Assembly: GCA_963825405.1 (NCBI GenBank)
Contig: CAWGTB010000005.1
Coordinates: 372,001-436,000 of the forward strand
Direction of reading: 5' to 3'
DNA: 64,000 nt
DNA from: JACPNO01 sp963825405
Lineage (GTDB): Bacteria; Acidobacteriota; Terriglobia; Bryobacterales; Bryobacteraceae
The notes beneath the pieces were generated by a model, which was not told the origin of the DNA, did not search any database, and saw only the letters and a list, made by a program, of their open reading frames with translations. How positions within the stretch are numbered: position 1 is the stretch's first letter; every line of letters starts with the position of its first letter. The position numbers and the translations under genes are program-made. This document shows positions 36,400 through 45,142 of this stretch, piece by piece.

Positions 36400-38958
36400 A
36401 TGCCGTTTCAAATTCAGCCTGTCCGGCAGTTCCTGGTTCGCCCCGCGCTTCCACCGCCGCTGGCGCGCCTCTCGGATCTCGCCTATAACGTGCTCTGGAG
36501 TTGGGAGCCCGTAATCCGCGCCCTGTTCCGCCGCTTGGACCCAGCGCTGTGGAAGGAGTGCGGCTATAATCCCGTGGTCCTGTTGGGCCGTGTCTCCCAA
36601 GCCACGCTGGATAAAGCGGCGGGCGATCATCGCTACCTGGCGCATTATTCCGAGGCGTGCCACCGCTTCGACAGCCACATGCAGGCTGAGTTGCCCGATC
36701 CCGAGGGCAAGCTCATCGCCTACTTCTCCGCCGAATACGGCCTGACCGAGTGCTTGCCGATATACTCCGGCGGCCTCGGCATTTTGTCGGGCGATCATCT
36801 CAAGTCCGCGAGCGACGGCCGCGTGCCGCTGGTCGGCGTCGGGCTGCTCTATCAGCAGGGCTATTTCCGCCAGTTCCTGAATCCGGATGGATGGCAGCAG
36901 GAACGCTACCTGGCAAACGACTTTTTTACCCTGCCTATCCTGCCCGTGAAAGGCGCCGATGACCGCGATCTTCACGTGAGTGTGACCCTACCCACCGGCC
37001 CGGTCGACGTACAGGTTTGGCGCATGGACGTGGGCCGCGTAAAGCTGTACCTGCTCGACACCAACGTGCGCGAGAACGCGCTCCCCCAGGACCGGCAGAT
37101 TACCGATCAGTTGTACGGCGGCGATCTCGACACGCGCATCCGCCAGGAAATCGTGCTGGGCATCGGCGGGTTGCGGGCCCTGAAGGCGCTGGGTCTCGAG
37201 CCCACTGTCTTCCACATGAATGAAGGGCATTCGGCGTTCCTGGCGGTTGAGCGCACCCGCGTTTTGATGCAGGAAAACGGCCTGAGCTTCGAAGAAGCAC
37301 TGGACGCCTCCCGCACCAACAACGTATTCACGACCCACACCCCAGTGCCGGCAGGCATGGATGTTTTCGATGCCGGCATGATGCATTACTATTTCCAGGC
37401 CTACTGCCGGGATGCGGGCATCGACTTCGAGCAACTGATGGCGCTGGGCCGACGCCGCCCGTCGGACCGCGATGAACGCTTCTCGATGGCCGTACTGGCG
37501 GTCAAGACATCGTCGTACCGTAATGCCGTCAGCAAACTGCACCGGCGCGTCTCGCAGGAATTGTGGAGCGAGCTGTGGCCCGGCCTGCCGACGTGGGAAG
37601 TGCCCATTACTTCCGTCACCAACGGCGTGCACCTTCCCAGTTGGCTGAATGGCGATCTGGCCGATCTTTACGATCAGTACCTGCAACCCGACTGGCGAGA
37701 GTACCATTCCGATCCCAACACGTGGGAGCTGGTGAAGGAAATTCCCGACGAGGAATTGCTGGAAGCGCACCGCCGCCGCAAGCGGCGCATGATCACGTTT
37801 ATTCGCGAACGGCAGACGCTCTCGGCATTTCGCCGCAAAGTGGCGTCCACCGAACTGCGTTACTCAGCCGACGTGCTCGATCCCAATGTACTCACCATCG
37901 GAATGGCGCGCCGCTTCGCCACTTACAAGCGCGCCACGCTTTTGTTCCGCGATGTCGAACGGCTCAAACGCATTCTGTGCCACGCCGACCGCCCGGTTCA
38001 GATCATCGTGGCCGGCAAAGCGCACCCCAAAGATCACCCCGGCAAGACGTACATTCGGGAAGTCGTTCAGCTTTCCCGCGATCCCGATTTGTGGAAGCAC
38101 GTGGTCTTCGTCGAGGACTACGACATGAAAGTGGCGCGCGAATTAGTGCAGAGCGTCGACATCTGGCTGAACACGCCGCGGCGTGGCGAGGAAGCCTGCG
38201 GCACCAGCGGCATGAAAGCCGCTATGAACGGCGTACTGAACCTGAGTGTGCTCGACGGCTGGTATGACGAGGCTTACGAGGAATCGGGCGGCTGGTCGAT
38301 CGGCGACAGGGAGCCGTATTCCGAGGAACAGGACGCCATCCACGCCAGCGCGATTTACTACCTGCTGGAAAATGAGATCGCTCCTATGTTCTACGACCGC
38401 CGCGACCTGGGAGCCGCCGAATGGATGCGCCGCGTGAAGCAATCTATCATGCACACCAGCCCGCATTTCGATTGCCGCCGCATGGTGCAGGAATACCAGC
38501 GCGAAATGTATGAGCCCGCCCACGCCGCCTTCTCCCGCTTGCGCGCCGGCAAGTTCGAGGATGCGCGTGAGCGGCGCCGCTGGAACCTCCGCGTGCTGGA
38601 AGCCTGGGACCGCGTGCGATTCGTCGAAACCAATGCTGGTCCTGCTGCGCCGGTGATGAGCGGGTGCCCGGTGGAAGTGCGCGCAGCGGTAGAGTTGGCG
38701 GGACTCAAGGCGGATGACGTCAAAGTCGAAGTGGTGATCGGACGCGTGGGTGCGACGGGCGCGCTGCAGGATATGGAAGTGGTGCTGCTTCCCGCGACCG
38801 ATCAGCGGGATTCGGTCACGGTCTTCGCCAAACAGATTGTGCCCAATCTGACGGGGCGCCTGGGCTATGCGCTGCGCATCAGCCCCAATCATTACGACGA
38901 TCCGCTTACGCGGCCGTGCTCCACATTTCTGAAATGGGAAGCGGGCGGCGGCCAGTAA
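36400..38958 (+). CDS. glgP: Glycogen/alpha-glucan phosphorylase (GT35)
   Basis: 852 residues, intact. It releases glucose-1-phosphate from alpha-1,4-glucans with PLP as cofactor. N-terminal DUF3417-type start (PLARLSDLAYNVLWSWEPVI), then AYFSAEYGLTECLPIYSGGL with ILSGDHLKSASD, VFHMNEGHSAFLAVERTR, NVFTTHTPVPAGMDVFD, RFATYKRATLLFRDVERL, and the PLP-Lys region EEACGTSGMKAAMNGVLNLS. This is the actinobacterial/archaeal-type short phosphorylase with C-terminal beta domain. It fits with the GH57 enzyme at 11.9 kb in storage glucan use. Confidence 0.95.
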   Translation: MPFQIQPVRQFLVRPALPPPLARLSDLAYNVLWSWEPVIRALFRRLDPALWKECGYNPVVLLGRVSQATLDKAAGDHRYLAHYSEACHRFDSHMQAELPDPEGKLIAYFSAEYGLTECLPIYSGGLGILSGDHLKSASDGRVPLVGVGLLYQQGYFRQFLNPDGWQQERYLANDFFTLPILPVKGADDRDLHVSVTLPTGPVDVQVWRMDVGRVKLYLLDTNVRENALPQDRQITDQLYGGDLDTRIRQEIVLGIGGLRALKALGLEPTVFHMNEGHSAFLAVERTRVLMQENGLSFEEALDASRTNNVFTTHTPVPAGMDVFDAGMMHYYFQAYCRDAGIDFEQLMALGRRRPSDRDERFSMAVLAVKTSSYRNAVSKLHRRVSQELWSELWPGLPTWEVPITSVTNGVHLPSWLNGDLADLYDQYLQPDWREYHSDPNTWELVKEIPDEELLEAHRRRKRRMITFIRERQTLSAFRRKVASTELRYSADVLDPNVLTIGMARRFATYKRATLLFRDVERLKRILCHADRPVQIIVAGKAHPKDHPGKTYIREVVQLSRDPDLWKHVVFVEDYDMKVARELVQSVDIWLNTPRRGEEACGTSGMKAAMNGVLNLSVLDGWYDEAYEESGGWSIGDREPYSEEQDAIHASAIYYLLENEIAPMFYDRRDLGAAEWMRRVKQSIMHTSPHFDCRRMVQEYQREMYEPAHAAFSRLRAGKFEDARERRRWNLRVLEAWDRVRFVETNAGPAAPVMSGCPVEVRAAVELAGLKADDVKVEVVIGRVGATGALQDMEVVLLPATDQRDSVTVFAKQIVPNLTGRLGYALRISPNHYDDPLTRPCSTFLKWEAGGGQ

Positions 38959-38959
38959 C

Positions 38960-40135
38960 TTAAGCTGTCACTAATTGGGAAGCCATCATCGATTCTGCCA
39001 GGCTGCGGCACTTCTTGCCGAGGTCTGAATTGGCCTTGATGGATTTGCCGGCGGTGAGCGCCGCGTGGACGGCTTCATAATCGTTGGGAAAACTCAGAAA
39101 GACCGGCAGCCCGAGCACGCTTTCCACTTCGCTCGTCGGGATGAGGCTGCGCTTATGGGCGCGGTTAAGCAGGATGGAGACGCGGTCGGCAAGATCGAGG
39201 CTGCGCAGATACACCAGTTTTTCGCGCGCCAGATGCAGACTGGGGACTTCCGGCGTGCACACCAGGAATATTCGTTTCGACTCTCGTAAGACTTCGACTG
39301 AGTACTTTTCCATCATGCCCGACAGATCGAGGCAGATGGCCTGATAATTCCGGCGCGCGAAATCCAGCAGGTGGTGAATCTGGTTGGGTTCGATGCGAAA
39401 CCCTGGCGACAACCTGCCCGCCGGCAAAACATCCAGTTTGCCCTGCGCGCGCTGAGTGACGATATTGTCCCACTGCACTTCGTCCATCTCGAGCGCGTGC
39501 TCGGCCGCGGAAACGATGGAATGCTGCGAGTCGATGCGCAGCATGAAGCCCACCATGCCGCAGCTCAAATCGAAATCCATGAGCAGTACTTTGGTCTCGC
39601 AGATTTCCGCCGCTGCCACGCTGGCATTCACGGCCAGAGTAGAAGCGCCAACCCCGGCTTTGGCCGGCAGAAAGGTGAATACCGAATCGGTCGATTCGAT
39701 GGTGGCCGGCTTGCGGTCGAGGATCAATTCCACGCGCCGCAGGGATTCCTTTAAGGCGCCTGGATCGAACGGCTCACTGAGGAATTCGCGAATCCCGGCC
39801 CGCATTACCTCCAGCAGCGCGTCGGCATCGCTGTCGCGGTTAATCACGATGATCTGCGTCCCAGGCTGCTGGCCTTCGATCCATTCGGCAAGCTCTAGCG
39901 CGTGCTGGCGCGACTCGATTCCCAGAAACACCACCTGCGGAGCGGTGGCACGCAGAAAACGCACCAGATCCATGTGGTTGGGATAGTGGTCCAGGGTACG
40001 TACGACCGCAACGGACCGCACTTCCCTGAGGGCATCATGCAAACTGGTATTGAGCTGCTGATCGGGGGATATCACGACACTGCGAAGCATGTTGAGTCTT
40101 GTTTCATGGTACGGGTACCGAAGTTTGCACGACAA
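38960..40135 (-). CDS. CpaE-like Flp/Tad pilus localisation protein (receiver-like + MinD-like ATPase)
   Basis: 391 residues by the longest start; ATG at 40090 (MLRSVVISPDQQLNTS) may be the true start. The N-terminal receiver-like domain (VVFLGIESRQHALELAEWI, AGIREFLSEPFDPGALKES) is followed by a ParA/MinD-type ATPase with deviant Walker A (PAKAGVGASTLAVNASVAAA) and KVLLMDFDLSCGMVGFMLRI, AICLDLSGMMEKY. CpaE proteins position the Tad pilus secretin at the pole. Other Tad-type genes in the window (secretin, TadE/G) are not adjacent. Confidence 0.82.
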   Translation of the reverse strand: MSCKLRYPYHETRLNMLRSVVISPDQQLNTSLHDALREVRSVAVVRTLDHYPNHMDLVRFLRATAPQVVFLGIESRQHALELAEWIEGQQPGTQIIVINRDSDADALLEVMRAGIREFLSEPFDPGALKESLRRVELILDRKPATIESTDSVFTFLPAKAGVGASTLAVNASVAAAEICETKVLLMDFDLSCGMVGFMLRIDSQHSIVSAAEHALEMDEVQWDNIVTQRAQGKLDVLPAGRLSPGFRIEPNQIHHLLDFARRNYQAICLDLSGMMEKYSVEVLRESKRIFLVCTPEVPSLHLAREKLVYLRSLDLADRVSILLNRAHKRSLIPTSEVESVLGLPVFLSFPNDYEAVHAALTAGKSIKANSDLGKKCRSLAESMMASQLVTA

Positions 40136-40172
40136 TGAGGCGAACCACTGAGGTGCCGCTTTATGGACACCT

Positions 40173-40205
40173 GAGGGCGGGTTTCAAAACCGCCCGCCCC
40201 CTACT
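40173..40205 (+). repeat. REP-like palindrome, copy 4 (degenerate)
   Basis: GAGGGCGGGTTTCAAAACCG, then CCCGCCCCCTAC. It carries an extra A in the centre and a duplicated CCGCCC arm. It lies in the intergenic region between the CpaE-like and gluconate-dehydrogenase genes. Confidence 0.75.
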
Positions 40206-40240
40206 GGACACACGCCTGCTCCTGACCTACGCTAATAGCC

Positions 40241-40901
40241 ATGCGGCGCCGCCATTTCCTGACTCTTTCCGCCTCCAGCTGTAGGCGGCCTGCTGGTCTA
40301 CTCGCTCGACCGCACACCATCGCGCGTCCACGCTCAGGAAGGCACTCTGCGCGTCCCTCTCAAATTTTTCACCGAGGAGCAGGCGCTCGACGTGGCCGCT
40401 GCCGCCGCCCGCATTTTCCCCAGCGATGAATCCGGTCCGGGCGCGACCGAAGCCGGCGTGGTGATTTACATCGACCGCCAACTGGCCGGTCCTTATGGCA
40501 AAGACCGCTATCGCTACACCCAGCCGCCGTTCGAGAAAGGCTTACCGGAGCAGGGCTATCAGGACCGGGCCACGCCGCGCGATATTTACCGCGAGGGACT
40601 CGCGCCAATTGCCGGTTTCCATCGCCGCGACGCCGCCGAGCAGGACAAAATCCTGACCGGCATCGAGAGCTCGCTCTTCTTTTCCCTGCTGCGCACCCAC
40701 ACGATCGAAGGCATGTTCTGCGACCCGATGCACGGCGGCAATCGCGACATGATCGGCTGGCAATTGATCGGCTTCCCGGGACCGCGCATGAGCTATTTCG
40801 ACGAAGTGGACCAGTACCACGGCCGCGCCTTCCGTCCCAAGCCGGTCAGCCTGGCGCAGGTGGTGGGACACCGCGTGCGGCCCAGCGAAGAAGAGGAATG
40901 A
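40241..40901 (+). CDS. Gluconate 2-dehydrogenase subunit 3 family protein (one frameshift)
   Basis: ATG at 40241 begins a Tat signal (RRRHFLTLSASS). One extra base near 40283 must be skipped to restore GGLLVYSLDRTPSRVHAQ; after that the frame is clean: FFTEEQALDVAAAAARIFPS, VVIYIDRQLAGPYGKDRYRY, DKILTGIESSLFFSLLRTHT, GMFCDPMHGGNRDMIGWQLI. About 219 residues. It is the small gamma subunit of membrane-linked GMC dehydrogenases, exported with the flavoprotein. It overlaps the GMC gene by four bases. Confidence 0.88.
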
Positions 40902-42649
40902 AGCGCCTGGCGCCGGTCGATGCCGTAATCGTGGGCGGCGGCTGGAACGGCCTGCTCATGGCCGCCGAGCTCACCCGGCGAACCGGCCTCTCGGTGCTGG
41001 TGCTGGAGCGCGGCGAAGTCCGCAAAACGCAGGATTACGCCGCCGGCATGGATGAGCTGGACTACGGCATCCGCTTGCGCATGATGCAGGCCATTCGCGA
41101 TGAGACCGTAACGCTGCGCCACGAGATGCGCCAGCGAGCGCTTCCCATTCGCCAGTACGGATCGTTTTTGCCGGGCTCGGGCTTAGGCGGCGCAGGCGAG
41201 CACTGGAGCGGAATTTCCTACCGCTACCAGCCGCGCGATTTCCGGCTGCTCTCGCACCTTCGCGAAAAATATGGCGCCGCAAGCCTGCCGCAGGATCACG
41301 CCCTGGCCGACTGGCCCGTCACCTACGACGAGCTCGAGCCCTACTACGACCGCACCGAAAAGATGATGGGCGTCTCCGGCAAAGCCGGCAACCTGCGCGG
41401 CGAGCACATCGAGGGCGGCAATATTTTCGAGGGCCCGCGCAGCGCCGAGTATCCCACACCTCCCATGAAAACCCCTTACCTGGCGGCGCTTTTTGGCGAC
41501 GCCACCCGCAAGCTGGGCTATCATCCTTACCCGCTGCCGGCCGCCACCACCAGTGTGGACTACACCAATCCCGACGGCGTTTCGCGCGCCGGCTGTTCGT
41601 TCTGCGGCTATTGCGAGCGCTTCGGCTGCATGATCGGGGCCAAATCCCAGCCGACCAATACGCTTATGCCGCTGCTGCGAAAGCAGAAAAAATTCGAGCT
41701 GCGCGCCGGCGCCTGGGTGCGACGGATTGTCGCAAAAGACGGCAAAGCGCAAGGCGTAAACTACGTCGATTCCAAAGGCGAGGAAGTTTTCCAGCCCGCA
41801 AATATCGTCTTCCTGGCGTCCTGGACGCTCAACAACACGCGCCTGCTTTTGCTTTCGCAAATTGGTGAGCCTTACGAACCAGCCAGCGGCAAAGGCGCGC
41901 TAGGCCGCGGTCTCACCCACCAGGTCTCGACAGCCGCCGCGACCGCTTTTTTCGACAAGCCGCTGAACCGGTTCATGGGCGCGGGATCCGCCGGCACTGC
42001 CATTGGCGATTTCGACGGCGACGCCTTCGATCACACCGGTGCCAATTTTCTTGGTGGCGGCACGCTCTATACGGTGTGCTACGGCTTCCGCCCGATGGCC
42101 AACTTCGGGGTGGTGCCGGGCTCGGTAAAATCCCGTTGGGGGCGTGACTGGAAGAAATCCGCTCTGGAATTCTACGATCGCACTGGCCGTATCTCCTTCT
42201 ACGGAGAGCACTTGGCCTATCGCAGCAACTACATGGATTTGGATCCCACATATAAAGATCACATGGGCGACCCGCTGCTGCGTCTAACATTACAGTGGCA
42301 GGAGAATGAGCGGCGGATGGCGAACTTCATGACGGGCAAGGCCGTCGGGATCGCCAAGGCCATGGGAGCGCAGGAAGTCACGCCGTTTCCAGGACTGGTT
42401 CGTTACGACGCCACGCGATATCAGTCGACTCATTTACAAGGCGGCGCGATTATGGGTGCAAATCAGACCGAATCTGTGGTAAATATGTATTTGCAGCATT
42501 GGCGGGTTCCGAACCTGTTTGTTCTGGGCGCCTCTGCTTTCCCGCAGAACCCTTCCGGCAACCCAACGTTGACGGCGGTAGCTCTAACCTACCGAACGGC
42601 CGATGCAGTAATCGATAGGTACCTAAAGCACCCGGGCACACTGGTGTAA
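40898..42649 (+). CDS. GMC oxidoreductase (gluconate/sugar dehydrogenase flavoprotein)
   Basis: 583 residues, intact. FAD motif DAVIVGGGWNGLLMAAELTR. Further marks: SFLPGSGLGGAGEHWSGISY, CSFCGYCERFGCMIGAKSQP (Cys-rich, typical of gluconate 2-dehydrogenase alpha), and the C-terminal active-site region HLQGGAIMGANQTESVVN with NPSGNPTLTAVALTYRTADA. It oxidises a sugar or sugar acid and passes electrons through a cytochrome subunit that is absent here. It may be exported by hitch-hiking on the Tat signal of subunit 3. Confidence 0.92.
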   Translation: MKRLAPVDAVIVGGGWNGLLMAAELTRRTGLSVLVLERGEVRKTQDYAAGMDELDYGIRLRMMQAIRDETVTLRHEMRQRALPIRQYGSFLPGSGLGGAGEHWSGISYRYQPRDFRLLSHLREKYGAASLPQDHALADWPVTYDELEPYYDRTEKMMGVSGKAGNLRGEHIEGGNIFEGPRSAEYPTPPMKTPYLAALFGDATRKLGYHPYPLPAATTSVDYTNPDGVSRAGCSFCGYCERFGCMIGAKSQPTNTLMPLLRKQKKFELRAGAWVRRIVAKDGKAQGVNYVDSKGEEVFQPANIVFLASWTLNNTRLLLLSQIGEPYEPASGKGALGRGLTHQVSTAAATAFFDKPLNRFMGAGSAGTAIGDFDGDAFDHTGANFLGGGTLYTVCYGFRPMANFGVVPGSVKSRWGRDWKKSALEFYDRTGRISFYGEHLAYRSNYMDLDPTYKDHMGDPLLRLTLQWQENERRMANFMTGKAVGIAKAMGAQEVTPFPGLVRYDATRYQSTHLQGGAIMGANQTESVVNMYLQHWRVPNLFVLGASAFPQNPSGNPTLTAVALTYRTADAVIDRYLKHPGTLV

Positions 42650-42695
42650 CCACCAATCCGAACCAGCGCACACCTCAAGGAGTAACCACTTCCCC

Positions 42696-43172
42696 ATGGA
42701 CAGCGATCGTAAGTACCGGCAACGAGGCTACCAGGACTCAGACCCTAAACCGGAACGTAATGGCAACGGCCCCCGCCCCTCCGGACCTCGTCCGCCCATT
42801 GACATCACCGGCCCTCGCTTGCCGCGACTCGTGCAGGCGGTTACCGCCTCGCGTTGTTACAACTGCGCTACAGCGATTCCGCCCGGCACCGACTACACCG
42901 GCGCGTGTCCCAAATGCGGAGCCGCGCTCCATTGCTGCAAGCAGTGCGGCCATTTTGAGCCGTCTACGCGCTTCCAGTGTTTGAAACCGATCCCGGAGCG
43001 GATTCCGATCAAAGACAAGACCAACCAGTGCCAGTTGTTCGAGCCGCGCGTGACGGTCGCGCGCGACGCCGCCCCGGCGCCGCCTCCCGTCCACAATTCC
43101 CATAACAACGTGGTTCGCAATCCCAACGATGCACGTAGCGCGTTCGACGCGCTGTTCAAAAAACCTTCCTAG
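42696..43172 (+). CDS. Zinc-ribbon protein of unknown function
   Basis: 158 residues. The N-terminal 45 residues are Pro/Arg-rich and probably disordered. Then three Cys pairs: RCYNCATAIPPG, ACPKCGAALHCCKQCGHFEP, and single Cys in FQCLKPIPER and NQCQLFEPRV, suggesting one or two zinc ribbons (CxxC...CxxC...CxxC). The C-terminus (NPNDARSAFDALFKKPS) looks like a short docking helix. No family recognised. It is followed after three bases by the ankyrin gene. Confidence 0.6.
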   Translation: MDSDRKYRQRGYQDSDPKPERNGNGPRPSGPRPPIDITGPRLPRLVQAVTASRCYNCATAIPPGTDYTGACPKCGAALHCCKQCGHFEPSTRFQCLKPIPERIPIKDKTNQCQLFEPRVTVARDAAPAPPPVHNSHNNVVRNPNDARSAFDALFKKPS

Positions 43173-43175
43173 ACC

Positions 43176-43997
43176 GTGATCGCCCGGCTCTGCGTTGCTT
43201 TGGCTCTCGCAGCACAGCCATCTGTCATTGACGCTGTTCACAAAGGACATGCGGTCGGACATGAGCAGGACGGCGTTGACGCTGTCCGTGCAGCTTTAGC
43301 GGCTGGCGGCGATGTCAACGAGCGGGACAACGACGGCTCGACGCCGTTGGTGCATGCCGCCCTCGAATGCCGCGCGCAGATTGTGAGCCTGCTGCTGGAG
43401 CGCGGCGCCGACGCCAAGCTTCGCTCCCATAGCGGGCAGCCCGGGTCCTTCACCGGCAACGGACAAACCGCACTGCTGGTTGCGTCCGGTTGTTTCATTG
43501 CGCGGCGCCGCGCCGAGCTGGCGCCCGAGCGTCACATGCCGGCAAGCTACGCCGACTACGAACGCGCCGCTCCGTTAAAGATGGTGCGTGACCTGATCGC
43601 GCATGGCGCCGACGTTAACGCTGCCGATGGCGCAGGCCGGACGCCACTGATGATGGCGGCCATGCAGGGCTGGACGGATGTCGTTCGCGAACTCCTCGCA
43701 GCCCATGCCGCGGTGAATGCGCGCGACCATGAAGGGCGGATAGCTCTGGATTACGCCGATGACCAGACGATGGCGCTGCTGAAGCAGGCCGGTTCTCAAC
43801 CGCCGAGCGGACGCTCCGGCCGTACTGCGTGCGATGTCGAACGCGCTCTCGACAAGCTGGGCTACGACACGCCGATCATCGACTGCGATGCGGGAAGCAT
43901 GCTACGGAACGCGGTGTTGAGATTCCAGAAAGACCGTTCCCTGCCACAGACCGGCGAAATGGACGCCGCTACGCTACAGGCGCTGCACATCCGCTGA
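43176..43997 (+). CDS. Ankyrin-repeat protein with peptidoglycan-binding-like C-terminus
   Basis: 273 residues, GTG start, signal-like N-terminus (ARLCVALALAAQPSVIDAVH). Ankyrin units: GGDVNERDNDGSTPLVHAAL, HGADVNAADGAGRTPLMMAA, HAAVNARDHEGRIALDYADD. The C-terminal 60 residues (DVERALDKLGYDTPIIDCDA, LRNAVLRFQKDRSLPQTGEM, DAATLQALHIR) match a PG_binding_1-type helical fold. It is probably periplasmic and wall-associated. Partner unknown. Confidence 0.8.
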   Translation: MIARLCVALALAAQPSVIDAVHKGHAVGHEQDGVDAVRAALAAGGDVNERDNDGSTPLVHAALECRAQIVSLLLERGADAKLRSHSGQPGSFTGNGQTALLVASGCFIARRRAELAPERHMPASYADYERAAPLKMVRDLIAHGADVNAADGAGRTPLMMAAMQGWTDVVRELLAAHAAVNARDHEGRIALDYADDQTMALLKQAGSQPPSGRSGRTACDVERALDKLGYDTPIIDCDAGSMLRNAVLRFQKDRSLPQTGEMDAATLQALHIR

Positions 43998-44015
43998 TTT
44001 CCGCAAACGGACTCC

Positions 44016-44042
44016 GTAGGGGCGGGTTTGAAACCCGCCCTT
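44016..44042 (-). repeat. REP-like palindrome, copy 5
   Basis: GTAGGGGCGGGTTTGAAACC and CGCCCTT, 19 bases after the ankyrin gene stop. With copy 6 it forms an inverted pair about 80 bases apart (REPIN-like). Confidence 0.85.
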
Positions 44043-44124
44043 GCTCAAGTCTCTCGGCGCGAAACGACGGGCGATATCATGCGATATCCCAAACGGAATA
44101 TGTCGTCTGTCCCCGTTTCGGGAA
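44043..44124. repeat. Spacer with inverted repeats between REP copies 5 and 6
   Basis: Contains GATATC-ATGC-GATATC near 44073-44088 and outer arms CGAAACGACGGG and CCCCGTTTCGG. The whole 44016-44149 block could fold into one long hairpin, as REP doublets do. Confidence 0.5.
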
Positions 44125-44149
44125 GGGCGGGTTTCAAACCCGCCCCTAC
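44125..44149 (+). repeat. REP-like palindrome, copy 6
   Basis: GGGCGGGTTTCAAACCCGCC plus CCTAC. Its end overlaps the hemH stop codon: the TAG of hemH (44148-44146) is part of the repeat. Confidence 0.85.
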
Positions 44150-45142
44150 GATCTCTTTGGCAAGGGGCAGCAATCCATCGCGCACTCGTCCGGACCCACG
44201 CCCAGCGTGCCTAAAGTGCGCGGTAGAGCCTCGCCGAGGCGCTCGAGCACCAGCTCCCGGATCATGCTCACGAATGCCGGATGCGTGCCGACCGTGCTGG
44301 CGCGCACCATGTTGATGCCCAGCTCGCTGCAAACGGCGCGGGCTTCCGTGTCGAGATCGTAAACTACTTCCATGTGATCGGAAATGAACCCGATCGGCGC
44401 AATGACTACCTCGCGCACTCCCGACAAGCCGCGCAGAGCGTCGCAGATATCCGGCTCAAGCCAAGGCTGCGTAGGCGGACCGCTGCGGCTTTGATACACC
44501 AGGCTCCACTCCGCCTGGCCCACACCGGCTGCAACCAGGCGGCATGCTTCGCGCAATTGCTGCTCGTAGCGAGACGTTTGCGCCATCGCCAGCGGAATGC
44601 TGTGCGCCGTGAACAGCAGCGCCGCCCCTGGAAGCTGATCGAGAGTTGCCTGCACGCGTTCGATCATGGGTCCGATGAAACCGGGATGATCGTAGAAACG
44701 CCCGCAGCTTGTCCACATCCGGTGCGCCCGGACCCACGATGGCCCGCGCGCGCACGATATCATCCAGATACTGGCGGCAAGCGGAGTAGGAGCTATACGC
44801 CGAGGTCACGAATCCTAGCGTGTGCCGCACGCCATCTGCCTTCATGCGGGCGAGCGTATCGGGCAGCAGCGGATGCCAGTTGCGGTTTCCCCAATACACG
44901 GGTAAGTGCGGACCGTGCGCGGCCAGCTCGGCTTCGAGCGCGGCGATCAGCGCGCGATTCTGGCCGTTGATGGGACTGGCACCGCCGAACTCGTAGTAGT
45001 GTTCAGCTACCGCCAGCATGCGCTCGCGAGGGACATTGCGCCCCCTGAGCACGTTTTCAAGAAACGGGATCACGTCCTCCCGCTTTTCCGGGCCGCCGAA
45101 AGACAGCACCAGAATCGCGTCGTAGGAGGACGGCGGAATCAC
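44146..45142 (-). CDS. hemH: Ferrochelatase HemH (one frameshift)
   Basis: GTG at 45142 overlaps the ftsH stop (GTGA). It inserts iron into porphyrin in heme synthesis. Marks: YDAILVLSFGGPEKREDVIP, YYEFGGASPINGQNRALI, GFVTSAYSSYSACRQYLDD, then, after one extra base near 44705, FLFTAHSIPLAM-like LFTAHSIPLAMAQTSRYEQQ (catalytic His), VYQSRSGPPTQPWLEPDI and APIGFISDHMEVVYDLDTEA. About 331 residues. The C-terminal CAMDCCPLPK has three Cys and may bind an iron-sulfur cluster as in some bacterial ferrochelatases. Confidence 0.93.
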
